DNA of 17,576 bases. It comes from an uncultured Flavobacteriales bacterium (GTDB lineage: Bacteria; Bacteroidota; Bacteroidia; Flavobacteriales; Crocinitomicaceae). Positions 5,779-14,028 of the stretch are shown in pieces. The notes under the pieces are model-generated. The model was given only the letters and a program-made list of their open reading frames with translations. It was not told the origin of the DNA and made no database searches. The position numbers were made by a program, and so were the translations under genes. The first letter of the stretch is position 1, and every line of letters begins with the position of its first letter. Location: contig CAMLET010000009.1 in the NCBI GenBank assembly GCA_946479125.1, positions 1 to 17,576 of the forward strand. The letters are read 5' to 3'.

Positions 5779-7734
5779 TTGAATACTCAGGAACCAAAAA
5801 TTGCAGTGATAATCGTGAATTACAATGTGGTGTTCTTTTTAGAACAGTGCATTAATTCCGTTGCCAGAGCTATGACTTTGGAACCTGCAGAGGTTTGGGT
5901 GGTCGACAATCAAAGTGTTGACGGTTCTGTACAAATGGTAAAAGAGAAATTCCCTTGGGTAAAACTCATCGCCAATAAAGACAATGTCGGATTCTCCAAA
6001 GCCAATAATCAGGCAATGCTGCAATCCAACTGCAAATACCAGTTGCTGCTTAATCCGGATACCGTAATCGAAGAAGATACTTTGAAGAAAGTGGTCGATT
6101 ACATGGAGGAACATCCCGAAGTTGGTGGATTGGGCGTGAGAATGGTTGACGGCAAAGGTGTTTTTCTGCCAGAATCGAAACGTGGCTTACCTACTCCAGC
6201 CGTTGCGTTTTACAAGATTTTCGGATTGTCGAAGATTTTCCCGAAATCGAAACGATTTGCACGTTACCACATGGGAAATCTAAGCGAATTCGAAACGAAT
6301 GAAATTGAGATTCTGAGTGGAGCTTTTATGCTCATGCGTAAAGAAGCGCTGGATAAAGTTGGCTTGCTGGATGAAACGTTTTTCATGTACGGCGAAGACA
6401 TTGATCTCTCGTACCGAATTATTCTTGGTGGTTACAAAAACGTTTATTTCCCAGAGACAAGGATCATCCATTACAAAGGCGAAAGCACCAAGAAGAGCAG
6501 TGTGAATTACGTTTTCGTATTCTACCGTGCAATGGTCATTTTTGCGCAAAAGCACTTTAGTCAAAACAACGCAAAGCTCTTCTCATTGTGCATTAATGCT
6601 GCTATTTATTTCAGAGCAGGATTGGCATTATTGAATCGTTTTTTCAAGAAGATCACACTTCCGGTAGTTGATTTTACATACATCTATTTCGGAATGCTGG
6701 CTTTGACCACCTACTGGAAACGAGCCGATATTTTCTTCCCTGAAAAAGTCACCCATTACCTGATTTTCGGATATACTGCCATTTGGTTTTTATCTTCATT
6801 GTTCCAGGGAGTTTATGATTTTCCGGCGAAATTGAAACGCTCAGTTATGGGAGTTGCCATTGGAACAGCCTTGATTTTAATGGTTTACGCACTACTTCCT
6901 AAAGACTGGCAATTCTCCCGTTTATTTATTTTCACCGGAGCAGCCTGGGCAATTGTGTATTTCCTTTTGTCGCGAATTTTCCTCCACTTTACTATTGGAA
7001 AACGCTTTATTCTCAATGGTAGAAAAAACAGCAACTTCGCCGTTATCGGTTCAGAAGAAGAATTCAAACGTGTTTCTGAATTGGTGAAAGTAACGCAGCC
7101 GAAAATTGAAAAGATCATTCATGTTTCACCAAATGAAAATGTTCAGAACGAAGACCTTACTATGGACAAATTGGGTCAGGTGGTTCAAATTCATGAGATC
7201 GACGAAGTGATTTTCTGTGCGAAAGACACAACAGCAAAAGACATTATTCATTGGATCATAGCCGTTGACAAACCAAATGTTGACTTTAAAATTGCTCAGC
7301 CCGACAGCAGTTTTCTAATTGGTTCAAACTCTATTGAAACAGCCGGCGATTTGTACATTCTGGATATAAACGCCCTGAGTGAACCAATCAAACAGCGTCA
7401 CAAACGTTTTTTAGATGTTCTGACAGGAATTATTCTACTCATCACCTTCCCTGTTCTGTGTTGGTTCTTTAAACATAAGAAGCAGTTATTCCTAAATGCA
7501 GTTGGTATTCTCTTTTCAAAGATCACATGTGTGAGTTATGGAAAAACGGTAATGAACGAGTTGGATCTTCCACGATTAAAAAAGGGAATTTTGGTCCCGT
7601 ATAATGAAGATTTGGTGACAGAAGATGCGATGATCATTAAAATGAACTTGCTCTATGCCCGTGAATATAATTTACTGCTTGATTTACAGTTGATTTTGCG
7701 CAACTGGAAAAAGTTGGATCGCCGACCGCAATAG
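5779..7734 (+). CDS. GT2 glycosyltransferase fused to a degenerate WcaJ/WbaP-like membrane module
   Basis: The 651-residue product starts at TTG 5779. A stop at 5752-5754 and the absence of any upstream ATG in frame force this start, and the first strand KIAVIIVNYN follows at once. Residues 7-235 are a GT-A, family 2 transferase of the rhamnosyltransferase-like kind: IIVNYN, VVDNQSVDGS (41-50), the metal/nucleotide site LLNPDTVIEED (90-100) and the acceptor-side GEDIDLSYRI (205-214). About five hydrophobic segments follow (roughly 265-288, 298-314, 327-345, 354-373 and 381-402). A Rossmann-like piece comes next (NFAVIGSEEEFKRVSELV, from 419). The end of the protein, KRFLDVLTGIILLITFPVL plus NLLLDLQLILRNWKKL, resembles the membrane hairpin and last helix of polyprenyl-phosphate sugar transferases. 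The conserved catalytic block of that family (R.G..G..F..yKfRsM) is missing. It probably acts at the inner membrane in surface-glycan synthesis; the sugar is unknown. Confidence 0.82.
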   Translation: MNTQEPKIAVIIVNYNVVFFLEQCINSVARAMTLEPAEVWVVDNQSVDGSVQMVKEKFPWVKLIANKDNVGFSKANNQAMLQSNCKYQLLLNPDTVIEEDTLKKVVDYMEEHPEVGGLGVRMVDGKGVFLPESKRGLPTPAVAFYKIFGLSKIFPKSKRFARYHMGNLSEFETNEIEILSGAFMLMRKEALDKVGLLDETFFMYGEDIDLSYRIILGGYKNVYFPETRIIHYKGESTKKSSVNYVFVFYRAMVIFAQKHFSQNNAKLFSLCINAAIYFRAGLALLNRFFKKITLPVVDFTYIYFGMLALTTYWKRADIFFPEKVTHYLIFGYTAIWFLSSLFQGVYDFPAKLKRSVMGVAIGTALILMVYALLPKDWQFSRLFIFTGAAWAIVYFLLSRIFLHFTIGKRFILNGRKNSNFAVIGSEEEFKRVSELVKVTQPKIEKIIHVSPNENVQNEDLTMDKLGQVVQIHEIDEVIFCAKDTTAKDIIHWIIAVDKPNVDFKIAQPDSSFLIGSNSIETAGDLYILDINALSEPIKQRHKRFLDVLTGIILLITFPVLCWFFKHKKQLFLNAVGILFSKITCVSYGKTVMNELDLPRLKKGILVPYNEDLVTEDAMIIKMNLLYAREYNLLLDLQLILRNWKKLDRRPQ

Positions 7735-7841
7735 TAGACTATCACTGGGAAAAACATCCTTTATTCCTGCACTTTTCTAAAAACTAAATGGATTTCTTAG
7801 ATAGATGTCACATTACTAGCTTATTTATATTTTTTTTCCTT

Positions 7842-7849
7842 TATTTTTG
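7842..7849 (+). promoter_or_regulatory. Putative Bacteroidota -7 promoter box before the E2 gene
   Basis: TATTTTTG fits the TAnnTTTG -7 consensus of the primary sigma factor in Bacteroidota and lies 28 bases before the ATG at 7878, leaving a plausible short leader. No clear TTG-type -33 box is visible at the expected distance. The region is very T-rich, so a chance match is possible. Confidence 0.35.
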
Positions 7850-7877
7850 TGCCAATTTTAATTGAGATTCAATAATT

Positions 7878-9248
7878 ATGGCGCAAATAGAAATTCGTCT
7901 ACCTAAAATGGGAGAAAGTGTTACAGAAGCAACCATTACAAACTGGTTGAAGAATGTTGGCGACACTGTTGCATTAGACGAACCTTTAGTAGAAGTAGCT
8001 ACAGATAAAGTTGATAACGAATTACCTTCAGAAGCTGAAGGAGTATTGATCCAAAGACTTTTCGAGAAAGACCAGGTTGCTCAAGTTGGAGATGTAATTG
8101 CAATTATTTCCACAGATGGAGATGCTGCACCAGCTACATCTACACCTTCTGCTGCTCAGTCTCCTGTTGCTGCGGTTGAAAAAACGGTTGAAGCCGCTAA
8201 AGAAATTGTAAGCGCTGACGCATTACCAAAATCAAACGAAAATGGTAAATTCTATTCACCACTTGTTCGCAGTATCGCTCAAAAAGAGGGTGTTGCACAC
8301 AACGAATTGGAGAACATTTCCGGAACAGGAACTGGTGGAAGAGTTACCAAAAAAGATATTATCACATACCTTGAAAACAGGACTTCCGGGACTTCGACTC
8401 CCGCTCAGTCACCTGCTCCTCAAGTAAGTACTCCTGCACCTTCCACGAATGGAGTTGTTACACCGGCACCTGCTCAGGCAGCGCCAATGGGTGGAGGATT
8501 CCTTTCAAACATTAAAGAACCAATTGTAGTTCCAAATCCGGGTGACGAGATTATCGAGATGGACCGTATGCGTAAATTGATCGCAGACCACATGGTAATG
8601 TCAACTCACGTTTCACCACACGTTACTTCTTACGTAGAAGCTGATGTTACCACAATCGTGAACTGGAGAAATAAAATGAAGAATGAGTTCCAAAAACGCG
8701 AAGGTGAAAACCTAACGTTCACTCCTATCTTCATGGAAGCAATTGTTAAAGCAATTAAAGATTTCCCTATGATCAATGTTTCTGTTTCAGGAACTACAAT
8801 CATTAAGAGAAAAGATATTAATCTTGGAATGGCTACTGCACTTCCTTCAGGAAACTTAATTGTTCCTGTTATCAAGAATGCAGATAGAATGAACTTGACA
8901 GGAATCGCTAAGGCGGTGAATGAATTGGCACGCAATGCTCGTGACAACAAGTTGAAGCCGGAAGATATTCAAGGTGGAACTTATACTGTAACAAACGTTG
9001 GAACATTTGGAAACGTGATGGGAACTCCTATCATTAACCAGCCACAAGTTGCCATCCTTGCTTTAGGAGCAATTCGTAAAATGCCAGCGGTTATTGAAAC
9101 TCCAAACGGAGACTTCATCGGTATTCGTCACAAGATGTTCTTGTCTCACTCTTATGACCACCGCGTAGTTGATGGTTCATTGGGTGGACAATTCGTAAGA
9201 AGAGTTGCTGACTACCTTGAGCAATTCGATCCAAACAGAGAACTGTAA
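7878..9248 (+). CDS. 2-oxo acid dehydrogenase E2 component (dihydrolipoamide acyltransferase)
   Basis: This 456-residue protein has the complete E2 domain order. The lipoyl domain is at 1-78, with the lipoylated Lys44 in VEVATDKVDNELPSEAEG. An Ala/Pro/Ser-rich linker follows (about 80-125). The E3/E1-binding domain is at about 126-166 (YSPLVRSIAQKEGV, GTGTGGRVTKKDI). A second Pro/Ala-rich linker covers 167-210. The catalytic domain runs from 225 to the end and has His428 and Asp432 in SHSYDHRVVDGSLGG. It transfers an acyl group from lipoamide to CoA in a cytoplasmic dehydrogenase complex. The DKVDNE form of the lipoyl motif is shared by branched-chain and other 2-oxoacid E2 proteins of Bacteroidota, so I do not choose between pyruvate, 2-oxoglutarate and branched-chain substrates. 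E1 and E3 genes are not adjacent. The gene appears monocistronic, with its own promoter-like box and a terminator hairpin after it. Confidence 0.95.
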   Translation: MAQIEIRLPKMGESVTEATITNWLKNVGDTVALDEPLVEVATDKVDNELPSEAEGVLIQRLFEKDQVAQVGDVIAIISTDGDAAPATSTPSAAQSPVAAVEKTVEAAKEIVSADALPKSNENGKFYSPLVRSIAQKEGVAHNELENISGTGTGGRVTKKDIITYLENRTSGTSTPAQSPAPQVSTPAPSTNGVVTPAPAQAAPMGGGFLSNIKEPIVVPNPGDEIIEMDRMRKLIADHMVMSTHVSPHVTSYVEADVTTIVNWRNKMKNEFQKREGENLTFTPIFMEAIVKAIKDFPMINVSVSGTTIIKRKDINLGMATALPSGNLIVPVIKNADRMNLTGIAKAVNELARNARDNKLKPEDIQGGTYTVTNVGTFGNVMGTPIINQPQVAILALGAIRKMPAVIETPNGDFIGIRHKMFLSHSYDHRVVDGSLGGQFVRRVADYLEQFDPNREL

Positions 9249-9258
9249 CCTTTTTTTA

Positions 9259-9300
9259 AATCATTGCGTATGAGGCTATTCGTACGCAATGATTATTTTT
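9259..9300 (+). terminator. Rho-independent terminator after the E2 gene
   Basis: A 12-bp stem (AATCATTGCGTA at 9259-9270 pairing with TACGCAATGATT at 9283-9294) encloses a 12-base loop and is followed by ATTTTT. It begins 10 bases after the stop codon of the E2 gene. Its T-tract overlaps the TATTTTTG box of the next gene. Confidence 0.75.
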
Positions 9301-9301
9301 G
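9294..9301 (+). promoter_or_regulatory. Putative -7 promoter box before the first PorE-like gene
   Basis: TATTTTTG matches TAnnTTTG and lies 28 bases before the preferred ATG at 9330, the same distance as the box before the E2 gene. It is formed by the T-tract of the upstream terminator, so the terminator and promoter would share sequence. No convincing -33 box is seen. Confidence 0.35.
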
Positions 9302-9329
9302 AAAACTATTGGAAACTAAACACACAACC

Positions 9330-11687
9330 ATGAGGAATTTCAAACCCATTCTTTTACTACTATTAATTTTCACCCCATTTTTTAGTTTTAGTCAATATTC
9401 AGATGATGATCTGAAAAAATTGATCGATGGCGGGAATGAAGGTAAAATGGTTCAGACCTGTTCTGAATTAATGGCCGAAGGATTCTATTTCCAAGCCGCA
9501 AAGATCTGTGATAAACTTTTGACAATTAAACCAAGCAGCGCTAACTACAATTACCGTCGTGGGTTTATTTACCTCGAAATGTCACAAGATTTTGGTTCAG
9601 CAATTCCTCATTTGGAAAAAGCAGTTACCGATCTTGACAAAAACTGGGATGCCTTTTCTCCAAACGAAGAAAGTGCGCCGCTTGATGCGCTTTATTTCAT
9701 GGCAAAAGCTTACCACATGGGAATGGACATCAACAAAGCAGAAAATTTCTATACACGTTTCATAAACGAGTCGAAAAGCTCTTCTGAGTACATTTTCTTG
9801 TCAAAATTATACTTACAACAATGTGCTGTTGCCCGTAAGGAAATTGACATTCCGCGTAATGTTAGTTTGAAAAACGTAGGTTACATGATCAACTCAGCTA
9901 ATCCTGAGTATTCACCTGTAGTTTCTTTAGACGGTACTGCATTGTATTATACAACTCGTCGATTGTGGGATGATGATGCAAGTAAAGAATGGATCGATCC
10001 AAGAAACAACATGCCAACGGAAGATGTTTACGTGTCTTTCAAGGATTTTGATGGTGAATGGATGGAGCCATATCGCATGGAGTTCTGTGTTCCTGATCAA
10101 AACGAAGCTACAGTTGCTGTAAGTTCTGATGAGCGTAGAATCTACTTGTATCAGGATACAAAAGGAAATGGTGACTTATTCTACTCTGATTTCTCTACAA
10201 ACAAATTCCAGGGAGTTACACATTACGAAGCAAAGAAAGTAAATACTGACGCTTGGGAAACACACTGTACGGTTACTCCTGACGGACAAAACATGTATTT
10301 CGTTTCTGACCGTAAAGGTGGATTCGGAGGTCGTGATATTTACCGTGTTGTAAAATTACCTGACGGAAGTTGGAGTGATCCGCAAAACTGTGGACCGAAG
10401 ATCAATTCATCAATGGATGAAGATTCTCCGTTCATTGCAATTGATAACAAAACACTTTACTTCTCTTCTAACGGACCAACTTCAATGGGAGGTTTCGATG
10501 TTTTCGTTGCGGTTCGTGATGATAACAACGAATGGTCTGACCCAATTAACCTTGGTTATCCGTTAAACTCAACTGTTGATGATTTATTCTACACAACAAC
10601 TGTTGACGGATTGACAGGATATTTGACATCGTCTAGAACAGGTGGTAAAGGTGAAAAAGACATTTACGAAGTTCAAAACGACTACTTACGTAACAAGAAC
10701 TTAGCTGTATTGAAAGGTAAGATCACTACACTTCACGGAGCTAAATTACCTGAAGACATTTCGATTAATGTGAAATGTATCAACTGTGGTGATAAATTGG
10801 AGCGTAAAGTATTCCCTCGTATGCGTGACGGTGTGTTCTTTAGTGCACTTGAGCCATGTAGAGAATACGAAATGGTCTTCTCTTATGACAACGGTAAGAA
10901 AGAATTCTACAAAGAATCATTCTCTACGGATTGTAACAAAGAGTACGATGAAATTGAACGTGAAGTATTCCTTGACGTAGAAAACCAGGAAATCATCAAG
11001 CCTTACTACATCGTTGGTACGGTTAAAGACAGCAAGAGCAAAGCGCTTCTATCTGATGTAAAAGTGAAATTGGTGAACAAGGAAACTGGAAATCCATATG
11101 TTGAATCATCAACTTCTAGCGTAGGTTCATACAAATCGGATACTATTGCTGATTTGAAACAAGGTGGAACATTGAATGCTCAATTGGTATTGGAAAAAGC
11201 GGGATATGTAACAATGACTTACGATGTGAAGATTCCACTTGGATCTAAAAATGAAATCAATATTGATGAGTTGATCGATCCAGTATTGGCGTCTGTTAAT
11301 ATCGGTGATGACCTTGGTGATCTATTGAATTTGAAACCAATTTATTTCGACTACAACAAGTGGAATATCCGTCCGGATGCTGCTATTGAGTTGGATAAGA
11401 TCGTGAAAGTAATGAAGCAAAATCCAAACTTGAAAATTGAGCTTGGTTCACATACAGATAGCAGAGGTAAAGACGAATACAACTTAAGCTTATCTGACAA
11501 ACGTGCAAAAGCTTCAGCAGCATACATTATTTCGAAAGGAATTTCTGCTAATCGTATCAAAGGAAAAGGATATGGTGAGACGAAACCGAACGTTTCTCAA
11601 GCTGAGATCGACGCTATGGCAACATGGGATGAGAAAGAAAAAGCTCACCAGTTGAATCGTAGAACTGAATTCATTGTTGTGAAATAA
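9330..11687 (+). CDS. PorE-like envelope protein: TPR, PD40 propeller, CRD-like and OmpA C-terminal domains
   Basis: This is a 785-residue protein from ATG 9330; the in-frame TTG 21 bases upstream would only add residues before the signal peptide. The signal peptide is 1-21 (FFSFS-QYS). TPR-like helices span about 45-165. A PD40/WD40-like propeller covers about 190-450, with blades such as YSPVVSLDGTALYYTTR, VTPDGQNMYFVSDRKGG and SPFIAIDNKTLYFSSNG, each followed by a 'GG.D.f/y' turn. Two small beta domains follow; the second (about 559-640, VGTVKDSKSKALLSDVKVKL) is like a carboxypeptidase regulatory domain. The OmpA C-terminal domain (668-785) has the diaminopimelate-contact residues Asp710 (GSHTDSRG) and Arg725 (LSDKRAKA). 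The architecture is that of T9SS PorE and its many paralogues, which tie outer-membrane machinery to peptidoglycan. I do not assign porE because paralogues are common. Frequent CGT arginine codons suggest high expression. Confidence 0.9.
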   Translation: MRNFKPILLLLLIFTPFFSFSQYSDDDLKKLIDGGNEGKMVQTCSELMAEGFYFQAAKICDKLLTIKPSSANYNYRRGFIYLEMSQDFGSAIPHLEKAVTDLDKNWDAFSPNEESAPLDALYFMAKAYHMGMDINKAENFYTRFINESKSSSEYIFLSKLYLQQCAVARKEIDIPRNVSLKNVGYMINSANPEYSPVVSLDGTALYYTTRRLWDDDASKEWIDPRNNMPTEDVYVSFKDFDGEWMEPYRMEFCVPDQNEATVAVSSDERRIYLYQDTKGNGDLFYSDFSTNKFQGVTHYEAKKVNTDAWETHCTVTPDGQNMYFVSDRKGGFGGRDIYRVVKLPDGSWSDPQNCGPKINSSMDEDSPFIAIDNKTLYFSSNGPTSMGGFDVFVAVRDDNNEWSDPINLGYPLNSTVDDLFYTTTVDGLTGYLTSSRTGGKGEKDIYEVQNDYLRNKNLAVLKGKITTLHGAKLPEDISINVKCINCGDKLERKVFPRMRDGVFFSALEPCREYEMVFSYDNGKKEFYKESFSTDCNKEYDEIEREVFLDVENQEIIKPYYIVGTVKDSKSKALLSDVKVKLVNKETGNPYVESSTSSVGSYKSDTIADLKQGGTLNAQLVLEKAGYVTMTYDVKIPLGSKNEINIDELIDPVLASVNIGDDLGDLLNLKPIYFDYNKWNIRPDAAIELDKIVKVMKQNPNLKIELGSHTDSRGKDEYNLSLSDKRAKASAAYIISKGISANRIKGKGYGETKPNVSQAEIDAMATWDEKEKAHQLNRRTEFIVVK

Positions 11688-11705
11688 TTTCAACGAATTA
11701 TATTG

Positions 11706-11737
11706 AAAAGGCTGTCAATTATGACAGCCTTTTTTTG
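11706..11737 (+). terminator. Rho-independent terminator after the first PorE-like gene
   Basis: A perfect 12-bp stem (AAAAGGCTGTCA at 11706-11717 with TGACAGCCTTTT at 11722-11733) has a 4-base loop and runs into a T-tract. It starts 18 bases after the stop codon at 11685-11687. It should separate transcription of the two paralogues. Confidence 0.9.
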
Positions 11738-11740
11738 TCG

Positions 11741-11774
11741 TTTGTAGTGGCAGGTCGCGACCGGCCACTACAAA
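11741..11774. repeat. 34-bp GC-rich near-perfect palindrome (REP-like)
   Basis: The arms TTTGTAGTGGC (11741-11751) and GCCACTACAAA (11764-11774) flank the 10-bp perfect palindrome GGTCGCGACC (11753-11762). Only the A 11752 / G 11763 pair breaks the symmetry. It follows the terminator by a few bases and is far richer in GC than its surroundings. The form resembles dispersed REP-like palindromes that occur in many copies in some bacterial genomes. The remaining 117 bases before the next gene show only an AT-rich leader. Confidence 0.7.
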
Positions 11775-11891
11775 ACCAACCATTCAATCCCTATCCTGTG
11801 AATATTCGCACAACAATTCTGATAATTAACTGCCTGCAAATGAACCAACTTATCGATATTCGGCTATATTTAGCATATCAATTGTACATAC

Positions 11892-13988
11892 ATGCGTCAA
11901 ACACTACTGACTTGCTGCTTCTTGCTTTCTACCCTAATGAGTTTTGCACAATACTCAGAACAAGAATGGAACGACATCTTAAACAATTATTCGCCTGAAA
12001 AAAGACATCTCGCAGCCTCTGGTTTACTCGCAGAAGGATATTATGCGGCAGCAGAAAGAATAGTCGACAAACAACTGCAGTCCGACCCGGAAAACCTTAA
12101 TCTGAATTACCGAAAAGGGTTTATTTTATGCGAAAGCAAACATTTGTATGCTGATGCCATTCCATATCTGGACAAAGCAAAATCAGCAGTCACAAAAAAT
12201 TATGACGCGGTAAGTCTAAAAGAAAAAGGCGCTCCATACGATCTTTATTATTTCCTTGCAAAATCTTATCACCGAATTGGAAATATAGCAGAAGCCCTTA
12301 CTTACTACAATCAATTTTTAGTCTCTGCTCAGGAAAAAACAACACTTCACCTGGAAGCAGAAACAGCAATATCACAGCTTGAACAATCACAGCGATTAAT
12401 TGAAGTAAAGAAACGAAACGTTGATATTGTAAATATTGGAAGCGTTGTAAATACTGCCGCACCTGAGTACTCGCCTGTTATTTCTTTGGACGGAAATTCA
12501 CTCTACTTTACATCCCGTAGACAGTGGACAGGCTCAGAAAAAGAGATCGATCGCGACCCGCAATCCGACTTTTTCCCCGAAGACATTTATGTTTGTTATA
12601 AAGATGAGCAGGGAAATTGGAGTACTCCGGAACGTTTAAATTTCTGCCTCGAAGATCAGAATGAAGCTTCGGTATCAGTGAGTCCAAGTGAACGAAAAAT
12701 ATACATCTATCAGGATATCGTTGGAAACGGCGACCTCTTCTACTCCGAATTCAATATCTATCGTTTTAGCAAGATCAATCATCTTGTCAACGAAAAAGTA
12801 AACAACAAAGAAGCATGGGAAACCCATTGTTATGTTACTCCAGATGGAAGAAACATGTACTTTTCCTCTAACCGCGATGGTGGTTACGGTGGACGCGATA
12901 TTTACCGTGTAGTTCTTCTTCCTGATAACACCTGGAGTGAACCTGTAAATTTGGGTCCAACAATTAACTCTGCAAACGACGAAGAATCACCTTTTATGTC
13001 TATCGACAACAAAACGCTTTACTTTGCCGGCAATGGTCCAAACAGCGTTGGTGGATTCGACATTTTTGTAGCGGTGATCCATGGAAATAACGAATGGTCT
13101 GATCCGGTAAACTTAGGTTTCCCTGTAAACTCCTACGACGACGATCTGTTTTATACAGAAACCATCGATGGAAGAAAAGGTTACCTCACTTCTATTCGTC
13201 CCGATACCAAAGGTGAAAAAGACATTTACGAAGTAAACAACGATTACCTGAACAAAAAATATGGTCATTACATCAAAGGAAACATAACGACAACAACAAA
13301 AGAGCCAATTCCTGACGATTTGGTTTTGATGCTTGACTGTATTGATTGTGAATCGGATCTATATGATGTAAATACTTACCCGAATACAAGAACAGGTTAT
13401 TACGCGAACTCTTTGCAACCTTGTAATGAATATGAATTGGTATTGGCGAAAAAAGATGGGTCGGAGGAGTTTCACCGTGTGAAAGTAACACCTGATTGTT
13501 CTAAAGACTTCGAAGAGATCACAAAAGACTTCGTTATCGACATTGAAAAATGGATCATAATTGAGCCGAAAGACACCACTCCTGTGATTGATACACTTGA
13601 TGGAGATACGCTTCCTGTTCTGTATGTCAATGTGAACTTCAAGCATAATTTCGAATACAATAAGAACAAGCTTGATTTGAATACGAAAGAGCTGGCTGCA
13701 TTTGTTGCCGCAATCGATGGGCAATTGGCGGATGGAAGAAAAGCAATAACTATTCATATCCAATCATCTGCATCCTATGTTCCAACAGGACGATTCAAAG
13801 ACAATACGGAATTGGCTCAACTTCGTGCTAAAAACATGCAGAAATTACTGAGCGATCATTTCAAAAAATCTTCGAAAGTTAAAATTGTAATCGATGGCGC
13901 AACCGTTTCAGGTCCAGCTTATTCAGGTGACAATCAAGACGAGTCGAAATACATTCCGTTCCAGTTTGTTGAATTAAGAACTGAATAA
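11892..13988 (+). CDS. PorE-like paralogue with TPR and PD40 propeller, reduced and divergent OmpA-like end
   Basis: This 698-residue protein is a tandem paralogue of the preceding one. Signal peptide 1-19 (LMSFA-QYS) and TPR-like helices (about 40-165) are followed by a propeller (about 188-450) that aligns blade by blade with its neighbour: PEYSPVISLDGNSLYFTSRR, AWETHCYVTPDGRNMYFSSN, GGYGGRDIYRV, GEKDIYEVNNDYL. One beta domain follows (about 458-550), with two cysteine pairs (C483/C486, C511/C536) in the same places as in the paralogue. The second, CRD-like domain is missing. The last domain (about 575-698) keeps the layout of OmpA C-terminal domains and the arginine of the LAQLRAKN helix (Arg645), but the GHTD-like loop reads IQSSASYVP, so the peptidoglycan-contact aspartate is lost. 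It is probably periplasmic or outer-membrane associated; its role beside T9SS or another envelope complex is inferred. A TATATTTA box (one base from the -7 consensus) lies upstream. Confidence 0.87.
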   Translation: MRQTLLTCCFLLSTLMSFAQYSEQEWNDILNNYSPEKRHLAASGLLAEGYYAAAERIVDKQLQSDPENLNLNYRKGFILCESKHLYADAIPYLDKAKSAVTKNYDAVSLKEKGAPYDLYYFLAKSYHRIGNIAEALTYYNQFLVSAQEKTTLHLEAETAISQLEQSQRLIEVKKRNVDIVNIGSVVNTAAPEYSPVISLDGNSLYFTSRRQWTGSEKEIDRDPQSDFFPEDIYVCYKDEQGNWSTPERLNFCLEDQNEASVSVSPSERKIYIYQDIVGNGDLFYSEFNIYRFSKINHLVNEKVNNKEAWETHCYVTPDGRNMYFSSNRDGGYGGRDIYRVVLLPDNTWSEPVNLGPTINSANDEESPFMSIDNKTLYFAGNGPNSVGGFDIFVAVIHGNNEWSDPVNLGFPVNSYDDDLFYTETIDGRKGYLTSIRPDTKGEKDIYEVNNDYLNKKYGHYIKGNITTTTKEPIPDDLVLMLDCIDCESDLYDVNTYPNTRTGYYANSLQPCNEYELVLAKKDGSEEFHRVKVTPDCSKDFEEITKDFVIDIEKWIIIEPKDTTPVIDTLDGDTLPVLYVNVNFKHNFEYNKNKLDLNTKELAAFVAAIDGQLADGRKAITIHIQSSASYVPTGRFKDNTELAQLRAKNMQKLLSDHFKKSSKVKIVIDGATVSGPAYSGDNQDESKYIPFQFVELRTE

Positions 13989-14028
13989 TAGTTTCAATGT
14001 GCTATTTTTATAAGGCATAAAACGTAAA

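Noticed and set aside
9309..9330. Upstream TTG start for the first PorE-like protein (similar upstream TTG starts at 376 and 1149)
   Set aside because: In each case the downstream ATG places the signal peptide directly at the N-terminus, while the TTG would add a polar extension before it.
11735..11998. An 87-codon plus-strand open frame across the 34-bp palindrome and the start of the second PorE-like gene
   Set aside because: It reads through an intergenic palindrome and overlaps a signal-peptide-encoding start in another frame; the product has no plausible features.
13359..13763. A 134-codon open frame on the minus strand inside the second PorE-like gene
   Set aside because: It is antisense to a well-supported coding sequence and shows no domain, leader or homologous pattern.
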